From IMG/VR virus record IMGVR_UViG_3300027733_000224, positions 1-22,211 of that record: DNA of 22,211 bases. One strand, written 5' to 3'. The stretch comes from a virus. Below are positions 13,535 to 19,837 of this stretch, in pieces. Position 1 is the first letter of the stretch. Every line of letters starts with the position of its first letter. The translations under genes and the position numbers were made by a program. The notes beneath the pieces were generated by a model. That model was not told the DNA's origin. It was given only the letters and a program-made list of their open reading frames with translations, and searched no databases.

Positions 13535-15723
13535 TTTTTTTCGTTAGTTGCGATCCAGCATCGTCCTAGCGTTTTGTAGTTGATATTAAGATCGGATAAT
13601 GCTCGACTCACCCCGTCGCTGTCAATGTCGTGTCCCGCGAAGATTCCGCCAGCTTTGATTTTAGGTAGCCATGATTTGATGTCGGCCTTGGCTGATTCGT
13701 AATTGTGAGCTGCGTCGATAAACACGGCAGAAAAATGACCGTCTGGAAAAAGCGATGCAGCGGTAGTTGAATCGCATTCGACCACGTTCACCATATCAGC
13801 GATCTTCGCGGCGCGAAGGTTCTCGTCAAACTCTTTGCGGATGGATTCCAACCCGGTTTCAGCATCGCCTTGAAAGCTGTCAACCGCCGTTATCTTGACT
13901 GACTTCCCAAGGTCTTGAATCCGCTGCGCCAAGTGGACCAGTGATTTACCTTTCCACGATCCGACCTCTGCAAAGTAATCACCATCGTTGAGCGATTGAG
14001 CGATCAACGCATAGGTATCGCGGAAGTCGAACCATCCTGGAATGTCTGATGCGGTCTTGATCCCGGCGCGGAGTCTGTTTGCCATTCCATCGCCAGTTTG
14101 GTAATGATATCCTGCATTGGATCGCGCATAGGTTTCATCCATTTCAGCCTTACCAAATGCCGGATGCAAATGCTCAAAAATGATTTTGTCTCGGGCATCA
14201 ATTACAATGCCGTTTTCAAATGCTCGCTCGCTAAACCAGTTATCCGAGTGCATTGAAAAGAACTCAGGGTGAAACATGTAGCCCTGTTGCTTGTAGCGAG
14301 CGCGGGTTAGAATCGCCATGCAAAGCAGGTTATCGGTTCGATGGCCGTCGCTGACAGCAAGAACGGCGGGTTTCGATGCGTCTCCAATCGCATCAAGGAT
14401 CAGCTTGTCCCAGTGCATCGGCGGGTCGAAATCGTCCGACATTTGGACAAGAATCTGTCCTTTGGACTTAGCGGCAGCGGCGTTCCATGCTGCGACCGGA
14501 CCGTCATTACCGGCAACAAGAGCATGATTGTGAATGGCAAGGAATACGCCTGAAGGATCGGATGCATCCAGCCCAAAGATGTGCTCAATCGCATCAGGAT
14601 TTGCCGCCCGATTTAGCCAAGTCTGCCGCGCTTTGACTGCCTGAGGAACACGACCACGGGTGGCATGGAGAAGTGAGATTTTTGCGCCGGATCGGATAAA
14701 ATGGTTTGTCTCTATAGCGTCAGCCTCTGATTGATAGCCATTGACGCGCAGGGCCATGCCGTGAAGCGATTCCCCGAGGTAGCCGTAGTATTTACTCCTT
14801 AGGTTCCATTCAGCATCAGATGGGCGCGGAATCGACCGCATGGCCCGAGTGTAGGCAAGAGCATCTTCCGGTCTAGCAAGAGCGACCATGCAGTTTGCGA
14901 GTTCGCCGTATGCCTCGCGCCTGGATGGGTCGGTAGCAAGAGCTTGCAGCATCATTTGTGACCGCTGAGACGGATCCTGCGTAAGTTGTCCCGCCGCAAT
15001 GAAAAGCTCATACTTTTCCGCCGTTCCAATGTCCTCGGGAGCGTCGCGGAGGATGTTGCAAACCTCGGTCATCGCGTCTTCCATCCGGCCAACGGCGCGG
15101 AGGGACTGGAAAAGGTGGAATCGGTGCGAACCGGTGCGGTCTTCGGATGGGATGCTTTCGAGGATGCGTAGGTTCCTCTCGTTGTTCTCAGAGCGCGGTC
15201 CGCTCGGCATGTGAAGGATGTGCGCGTTTGTGATCCGCGCAAGCTGCGGCTCGGCATGAAAAGCCAGATGTTCATGGATTGGCGAACGCCAGGTTGCTGT
15301 TCCTTTTCGGATAATCCGTTCCCGAAATACGGTCAGGCCGTCCTCTGGCACATTGTAGGGGATTTCCAGCCCGACGCAATCATTCGGCATCCGCTCGATA
15401 GCATCACGGATGGCCGCGATTGATTCCGGCGAAATAACGTCGTCGGTGTCTGCCCACATGATTAGGTCGTGAGACGCGAGAGAAAATGACTGATTTCGAG
15501 CGGCAGCGAAGTCGTCAACATGCGGCCATTCCTGCATGAAGTTCCGGTATTCGGATACTCGGCAACCTCGATCCTCTGCGATCTGCAATGTCTGATCCGG
15601 CTCCTGGTTGCCGATTGCTCTTACAACGATGATCTCGTCGGCTAGCGGTTCAAACGAATCCAGAAATCGACTTATATATTTTTCGACGTTTCCGGCAATG
15701 ATGCAAAGGCTCAGTTTTTTCAT
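13531..15723 (-). CDS. Glycosyltransferase-glycosyltransferase-like-methyltransferase fusion
   Basis: A 730-aa protein starting MKKLSLCIIAGN; upstream ATG at 15780 is rejected because that stretch contains the capsid terminator. Residues 1-150 are a family 2 glycosyltransferase: DEIIVVRAIGN, ARNQSFSLA, MWADTDDVISP (about 89-99, metal-binding DTDD) and the HEHLAF motif near 150. Residues about 185-340 are helical and TPR-like. Residues about 347-555 form a second sugar-transferase-like region (ISLLHATRGRVPQAVKAR; LVQMSDDFDPP near 426-436). Residues about 560-730 are a class I SAM methyltransferase with EVGSWKGKS (586-594), ITAVDSFQGD, FIDAAHNY and FAGHDID. The likely job is to build and methylate a glycan; the acceptor is unknown. 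It lies right after the capsid gene. Confidence 0.85.
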   Translation of the reverse strand: MKKLSLCIIAGNVEKYISRFLDSFEPLADEIIVVRAIGNQEPDQTLQIAEDRGCRVSEYRNFMQEWPHVDDFAAARNQSFSLASHDLIMWADTDDVISPESIAAIRDAIERMPNDCVGLEIPYNVPEDGLTVFRERIIRKGTATWRSPIHEHLAFHAEPQLARITNAHILHMPSGPRSENNERNLRILESIPSEDRTGSHRFHLFQSLRAVGRMEDAMTEVCNILRDAPEDIGTAEKYELFIAAGQLTQDPSQRSQMMLQALATDPSRREAYGELANCMVALARPEDALAYTRAMRSIPRPSDAEWNLRSKYYGYLGESLHGMALRVNGYQSEADAIETNHFIRSGAKISLLHATRGRVPQAVKARQTWLNRAANPDAIEHIFGLDASDPSGVFLAIHNHALVAGNDGPVAAWNAAAAKSKGQILVQMSDDFDPPMHWDKLILDAIGDASKPAVLAVSDGHRTDNLLCMAILTRARYKQQGYMFHPEFFSMHSDNWFSERAFENGIVIDARDKIIFEHLHPAFGKAEMDETYARSNAGYHYQTGDGMANRLRAGIKTASDIPGWFDFRDTYALIAQSLNDGDYFAEVGSWKGKSLVHLAQRIQDLGKSVKITAVDSFQGDAETGLESIRKEFDENLRAAKIADMVNVVECDSTTAASLFPDGHFSAVFIDAAHNYESAKADIKSWLPKIKAGGIFAGHDIDSDGVSRALSDLNINYKTLGRCWIATNEKK

Positions 15724-15739
15724 TTTTTCTTTTACGCCC

Positions 15740-15770
15740 AAAAAGCCCCACCCCGTTTCCGAGGTGAGGC
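15740..15770 (-). terminator. Intrinsic terminator after major capsid gene
   Basis: On the minus strand an 11-bp stem, GCCTCACCTCG and CGGGGTGGGGC with two G-U pairs and otherwise Watson-Crick, closes a GAAA tetraloop, followed by five T's. It lies 26 nt past the capsid stop (15796). This is the only strong intrinsic terminator I see in the window. It should limit read-through from the highly expressed head genes into the glycosyltransferase genes. Confidence 0.85.
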
Positions 15771-15795
15771 GATTGAGCAACCAACCGAAACAAAA

Positions 15796-16692
15796 TCAGG
15801 TCGTTGGAGTCGTGAAGAGCTTCATGGCTCCAGTGACAGCGGTGGAGTAACCGTAGAGGCAGTGCAGGTTTGCAAAATACTTGCCCTGTGCGCGGCTCCA
15901 GTGGCGAGTGTAGAGAGCACTGATTCCGGTCTCGTCGTCAACCATCTGCTCGACTGCTTCGTAATCTCCCGCTGGGAGGTAGTTGCCGAGATCGCGCATG
16001 GCAAAGGCGATAGATTCTTGTCCGCAAGCAAATCCGGTAAGGGAAATGCTATTGGATGGAAGAACGTCGCTCATGTAGGTCTGAAGACCAAAGAGCATCC
16101 CAAGGTCGCCATTCTTGATCGCGGTATTGTCGCCACGGTTAAGAGCATTGACGATGTTGGTATCACCAAGAAGAGCACCTTCAATCACGGAGTTTCCGAG
16201 GAACGAATAGTTGCCACGGACACCGGCGATCTTCAATTGGCGTCGAGCCTCGATGAGCTGAGTGCGAGTGTAGTTTGCCGAAGCCGTGGTGATTACAGCG
16301 GCACCGAAGTTGGTTGTGGTAAGCAAAGACCAGATGTCGGTAAGAACAGCTTGCGCCATACTCTTTCCGAGTTGGTTTGCCCACTTGTCCCAACGTCCAG
16401 CGTTAGAGCTTTCAGCTAACTGCTGGAGAGTGAGGTCAATCGGGGTGATCTTGCGCTTGTCAAGAGTGACGGTGATTGCGGAAAGCGTTCCGCCGGTTTG
16501 CTCCATCACTGAAGTCGACTGCGTGAAGGTCGTGGTGGTAATATTTCCGAAGAGCGGAACAACGACTGCCGAACCCTCGCTTTTTACTTCCGAGCTAATG
16601 TCGGTTGAAAAGGCATTGATCGGAGTGAGAAGATCGATGAGAGCTTGAAAAGCAGTCTGACCGAAAAGGGTGTCATTAAATACTGTAGCCAT
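15796..16692 (-). CDS. Major capsid protein
   Basis: A 298-aa protein, MATVFNDTLFGQTAFQALID..., with the shape of HK97/P22-fold coat proteins: an N-terminal helical arm, then strands (EGSAVVVPLFGNITTTTFTQ), a long spine helix (GKSMAQAVLTDIWSLLTTT), the P-domain helix RTQLIEARRQLKIAGVRGNY, then YSFLGNSVIEGALLGDTNIV and LFGLQTYMSDVLP, and the C-terminal FACGQESIAFAMRDLG and KYFANLHCLYG strands. It follows the protease/scaffold gene, as in lambda. There is no Shine-Dalgarno sequence before the ATG (ACTACCACCATGG). A strong terminator follows. No separate decoration gene (lambda D) lies between scaffold and capsid. Confidence 0.85.
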   Translation of the reverse strand: MATVFNDTLFGQTAFQALIDLLTPINAFSTDISSEVKSEGSAVVVPLFGNITTTTFTQSTSVMEQTGGTLSAITVTLDKRKITPIDLTLQQLAESSNAGRWDKWANQLGKSMAQAVLTDIWSLLTTTNFGAAVITTASANYTRTQLIEARRQLKIAGVRGNYSFLGNSVIEGALLGDTNIVNALNRGDNTAIKNGDLGMLFGLQTYMSDVLPSNSISLTGFACGQESIAFAMRDLGNYLPAGDYEAVEQMVDDETGISALYTRHWSRAQGKYFANLHCLYGYSTAVTGAMKLFTTPTT

Positions 16693-16716
16693 GGTGGTAG
16701 TTGTTTAGATGTAGAG

Positions 16717-17160
16717 TTAAATGGAGAAAGATGCGCGGATTGCCTTTGCGTTAGCTTTCCAGTAGGATCGCTTTTCGTTTGGAGGTAAGGCATTCATAAT
16801 TGCAATGTGATCGACCGGAACCGACTCATTGTCAATTGCAAGTGGGGTATTTTGGCCGATTCCGGCGAGAGCTTCGACGACTGCGGCAGGGACGCTTCCC
16901 TTGGCGGTTTCAAGTTCAGCTTTGACGGTGACGAGTTCAGCGGTGATTGCGGCGGCGGATTCCTTGGCGGCGATGAACTCAGCGGTGATCGTGGCGAGTT
17001 CCGCATCCTTTTCCGCAACAATGGCGGATAGGCCAGAAACCTCGGTAATCTTCGCTTGTGCGTCGGCAAGTTCGGCGCGGAGTTGATCGTTCTCAGCAAT
17101 CTGAGCCTCAAGTTTTGCAACCTGGTCGTTGCCTGGAAAGAGAGCGGAAAGGAGTGACAT
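16717..17160 (-). CDS. Internal in-frame scaffold protein (Nu3-like), predicted
   Basis: In-frame start at residue 203 of the protease gene (MSLLSALFPGNDQVAKLEAQ) would give a 147-aa protein. It is a long Ala/Glu/Lys coiled coil (residues about 10-108, e.g. IAENDQLRAELADAQAKITE) followed by a short C-terminal domain ending PPNEKRSYWKANAKAIRASFSI, which fits a scaffold that binds coat protein. Lambda C/Nu3 uses the same nested design. TTGACATTCGC element copy 2 ends right at this ATG, supporting separate expression. No Shine-Dalgarno sequence is seen. Confidence 0.6.
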   Translation of the reverse strand: MSLLSALFPGNDQVAKLEAQIAENDQLRAELADAQAKITEVSGLSAIVAEKDAELATITAEFIAAKESAAAITAELVTVKAELETAKGSVPAAVVEALAGIGQNTPLAIDNESVPVDHIAIMNALPPNEKRSYWKANAKAIRASFSI

Positions 17161-17766
17161 GGCCGCTGGTTTCGGATTTGTGGCGCGAATGTCAAATATC
17201 GAATTTGCAAAGCCATTCTCGACTGCTTGAGCTGCGGTCATCCAAGTCTCAACCTTCATCATTTCGCGGATATTTTCGACTGGCATGCCTGTTCGATTTG
17301 AATAAATTACAGCAATATCTGTAGAAATTCCGTCAAGTAAATCTGCCGCAGCTCGGAGCTGATCGGCATTTCCTTTAACTGTATTCGATGCCTCATGGAT
17401 CATCATGCGAGCATGTGGAACCATGCGGACCTCATCGCAAGCCATGCAGATAACGCTCGCCATCGAAGCCGCCATGCCTGTAACGGTCGCTGTGACAACA
17501 ACGCCGCGCTCTTGAAGTGACTTGATCTCGTTGTAGATGTTGTAGCCGTCGAAGATGCTGCCTCCCGGTGAATTGATCTCCAGTTCCAGCGTATCTACGG
17601 CATTTTCAGCACAATTTGTTATTGTGCCAAAGTCGGCTCCGTTGGCAAATGCCGATGCACCAAATAGTTTACCGATTTCCTCTGTCAGCTTTTCGACCGA
17701 CCATGGCGTGACGGCATCGGTCAGTTTTACTTTGCCTGACTTGTTTTCAATCTTGAGAAGTTCCAT
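16717..17766 (-). CDS. ClpP-like prohead protease with fused scaffold domain
   Basis: A 349-aa protein starting MELLKIENKSGKVKL, 4 nt after the portal stop; the extension to 17877 lies inside the portal gene and is rejected. The N-terminal 195 residues match S49/ClpP-like phage proteases: ELEINSPGGSIFDG (61-74, oxyanion region), TGMAASMASVICMACDE with nucleophile S101, and PHARMMIHEAS with catalytic H124. Residues about 213-310 are a long coiled coil (KLEAQIAENDQLRAELADAQ) typical of scaffolds. This enzyme would mature the prohead by cutting portal and scaffold. See the internal start at 17160 for the scaffold form. Confidence 0.85.
   Translation of the reverse strand: MELLKIENKSGKVKLTDAVTPWSVEKLTEEIGKLFGASAFANGADFGTITNCAENAVDTLELEINSPGGSIFDGYNIYNEIKSLQERGVVVTATVTGMAASMASVICMACDEVRMVPHARMMIHEASNTVKGNADQLRAAADLLDGISTDIAVIYSNRTGMPVENIREMMKVETWMTAAQAVENGFANSIFDIRATNPKPAAMSLLSALFPGNDQVAKLEAQIAENDQLRAELADAQAKITEVSGLSAIVAEKDAELATITAEFIAAKESAAAITAELVTVKAELETAKGSVPAAVVEALAGIGQNTPLAIDNESVPVDHIAIMNALPPNEKRSYWKANAKAIRASFSI
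17161..17200 (-). promoter_or_regulatory. TTGACATTCGC element, copy 2 (inside protease gene)
   Basis: Core at 17195-17185, in codons for FDIRATNP. It shares 16 identical bases with copy 1 (GATATTTGACATTCGC) and the tail CGAAACCAGCGGCCATG resembles copy 5. The internal scaffold ATG is 35 nt after the first T. Its position before a nested start suggests function, not just coding constraint. Confidence 0.5.
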
Positions 17767-17770
17767 TTGA

Positions 17771-19519
17771 TTATTGTTCCATTGGTGGTAATGGCTTCCC
17801 GAATCCGCCCGGTGCTGCCCCGCCTGATGGCGCAAGCGTGATCGGACGACGGGAGCCTTTGTCTTCTTTCCATGCACCCTTGACGGCTGGAGTCATAGCG
17901 GGAAGTCCCGCTTCTTTTCTAAATTCAAATTCATCTTCATCCGACGGGGTGATTGCTCCAGCACGGACAGCGACACCGTAAGCGTCAAACTTGGCTTTGA
18001 GATTATCGAACTTCATGCGCTCGCCACCACCCGATAAGTCTATTGGATCTCCATTTTCGTCAACCTGTTGAGCCGATTCAACTGGTGCCACTTCGTTCGG
18101 TGTAAGCATAAACATTTCACGTTCCTCGATTTCGATTGGAACGCCATATTTTGCAGACGCTTCTTCTGATACAATCGCCGCGATTGCCTTACGGTTAGCG
18201 ACGGACCATGCGCGAGTCATTAGGAATTGATGCTCGGTCAGTCCTCGAGCCTCAAGAACTTCCGAAAGGTTACGCGAACCCGTGCGAAGCTCCTCAAGCT
18301 CCATCTTGGATTCACGTCCATCGTCAACCGAAAGGCGCGGCGGGCGAGAGAAGTCCCATGCCGTTGGATTTTGGAGAACCGGAACTCGGCCCTGATCAGC
18401 GAAGATCGAATAGGCCCATGAGACAGCACGTTTCGCAGCATACCAGAGTTGACCCTGCCGCTTCGTGACGAAGCGGCGACACTTCATAATCTCAGCTCGG
18501 GCATCGGTGCCTTGTCCAGTTCCCATCCAGACGGTATATGACCAGACTGGAATGATCGCATCTTTCATAAGCCGATTCTGGAAAGACTCCCAAACGTCTC
18601 CAGGATTTTCATGCTTCATCTGCTCGATCCGTTCCCCGTTCGCCATGTAAGACACCCCGCCTGGGAATGCCTTGGTGTAAAGCTCGTTGGCCTCGCCATT
18701 GCTGTTGACGGAAAGAGAGCTGAGCGGGTCATCAAGATCCGGCCCGCCAGCTTCGTTGAAGATCGTCAGGTGAAGCCGGGAAATAATCTGCTGGCGGATG
18801 CGCTCATCCTCGGTCGAGAACAGCGACATTTTCAAGGACTCCAGAGCGTGAGTAAATGCTGGAAGTCCGCGCCCCTGTTCGCAGTGAGTGGGATCGAAAA
18901 GATGAATAATGTCGGCGGCTGGTATGTCCTTGATCGACTCCTTGCCGTCTTTGCCCATATTAAACCGATATGCGGCGGGTCGTCCACCGGAGTAATAAAT
19001 CACGCCATCGCTGATCCTGTAACCAGCCCATGGTCCATCTGTCACGGTGTTTCCAGATCCCGAGTAGCAGCGATGCGACGGGATTAACTGAATTCTCGGG
19101 AAATTGTCCGCTCCTTTAATGAGCATCCAGAAGCAGTCTCCATCCCGGTCAATCGCAACTGACGAAAGCTCAAGTAGCTTCCACCAATCAAAGATTCCGC
19201 CTCGGGTGTCACATTGCGGATACCAGAAATCAGCTAGGAATTTTGAGACGGGTTTTCCGGCATCATGGTCGTCACCAGTGTAGGACGGAAGCCAAGCCTC
19301 GCCGACTGAGTAATCCGCCTTTTGCAGAACACAGGCTTTCGGCACTCCCATGTTCGTGAAAAGCCGATTTGACAAGGAGGAAAGCGTCCTGCGATCATTC
19401 GCTGGAATCAGACGTTCTATGTCATCATTCCGAACCGAGAACTGAGGACCACGGCGGGATGAACGATCAGCGGCGTGCGCGAACGTGAAGGGTTGACCGA
19501 ACTCGTTTACGATTGCCAT
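17771..19519 (-). CDS. Portal protein (lambda family)
   Basis: A 582-aa protein of the lambda gpB/HK97-like portal family, forming the dodecameric ring through which DNA enters and leaves the capsid. Visible blocks include SNRLFTNMGVPKACVLQKAD near residue 50, DRDGDCFWMLI with the usual WML strand, RIQLIPSHRCYSGSG, ADIIHLFDPTHCEQGRGLPA (a portal hallmark), the wing/stem helices KMSLFSTEDERIRQQIISRL, and KDAIIPVWSYTVWMGTGQGTDARAEIMKC (split here at positions about 318-346), then FVTKRQGQLWYAAKRAVSWA. The C-terminus is Gly/Pro-rich (GGAAPGGFGKPLPPMEQ). Start is 3 nt after the gpW-like gene stop. Length is near that of lambda B. Confidence 0.9.
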   Translation of the reverse strand: MAIVNEFGQPFTFAHAADRSSRRGPQFSVRNDDIERLIPANDRRTLSSLSNRLFTNMGVPKACVLQKADYSVGEAWLPSYTGDDHDAGKPVSKFLADFWYPQCDTRGGIFDWWKLLELSSVAIDRDGDCFWMLIKGADNFPRIQLIPSHRCYSGSGNTVTDGPWAGYRISDGVIYYSGGRPAAYRFNMGKDGKESIKDIPAADIIHLFDPTHCEQGRGLPAFTHALESLKMSLFSTEDERIRQQIISRLHLTIFNEAGGPDLDDPLSSLSVNSNGEANELYTKAFPGGVSYMANGERIEQMKHENPGDVWESFQNRLMKDAIIPVWSYTVWMGTGQGTDARAEIMKCRRFVTKRQGQLWYAAKRAVSWAYSIFADQGRVPVLQNPTAWDFSRPPRLSVDDGRESKMELEELRTGSRNLSEVLEARGLTEHQFLMTRAWSVANRKAIAAIVSEEASAKYGVPIEIEEREMFMLTPNEVAPVESAQQVDENGDPIDLSGGGERMKFDNLKAKFDAYGVAVRAGAITPSDEDEFEFRKEAGLPAMTPAVKGAWKEDKGSRRPITLAPSGGAAPGGFGKPLPPMEQ

Positions 19520-19522
19520 GGG

Positions 19523-19807
19523 TCAGAATGTCGTGAGTTGCGTTGTCGAGATTGGCCCGCCTTGGTCAATGCAGCCGACAACCCAGCGCAGCAGCGTAAG
19601 GCGTTGACCGTTCGTCATCGCGGATTGAGCAGTGAACATCTGACCATTGACGGTTGCGCTTGTAATCCGCGCCGATGCGTTTGGGTCTGTTGCAATCAAC
19701 AACGCAAGCGACGCAAATTCAGTGCGTATTGCCGCGCATGATGCAGCGTCGTCCTTTATCGCGGCATAAATAGTGTTTCCAGTGCTGGCAATGCTCACAC
19801 GTCCCAT
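19523..19807 (-). CDS. gpW-position head-tail connector
   Basis: A 94-aa protein, MGRVSIASTGNTIYAAIKDD..., between large terminase and portal, the position of lambda W. It has an N-terminal helical segment and a ARITSATVNGQMFTAQ strand pair followed by a final helix GQRLTLLRWVVGCIDQ, like the helix-beta-hairpin-helix of gpW, though longer. The gpW-type protein plugs the connector after DNA packaging. Preceded by element copy 1, whose hairpin abuts the ATG. Family call is by position and pattern. Confidence 0.6.
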   Translation of the reverse strand: MGRVSIASTGNTIYAAIKDDAASCAAIRTEFASLALLIATDPNASARITSATVNGQMFTAQSAMTNGQRLTLLRWVVGCIDQGGPISTTQLTTF

Positions 19808-19837
19808 TTCGCCTTACGGTGGCGAATGTCAAATATC
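19808..19837 (-). promoter_or_regulatory. TTGACATTCGC element, copy 1, with hairpin
   Basis: Core at 19832-19822, using the terminase stop TGA (19831-19829). It makes a perfect hairpin, TTCGCC, seven bases, GGCGAA, whose 3' arm touches the ATG at 19807. TAAGG in the loop/3' arm would be the Shine-Dalgarno-like part, so folding could hide it. The first T is 25 nt before the ATG. Confidence 0.55.

Noticed and set aside
15862-16419. 185-codon plus-strand ORF opposite the capsid gene
   Set aside because: Lies wholly antisense to a well-supported capsid gene and shows no motif.
6004-19837. CRISPR or tandem repeat interpretation of the TTGACATTCGC copies
   Set aside because: Copies are kilobases apart and tied to gene starts, with no regular spacing.
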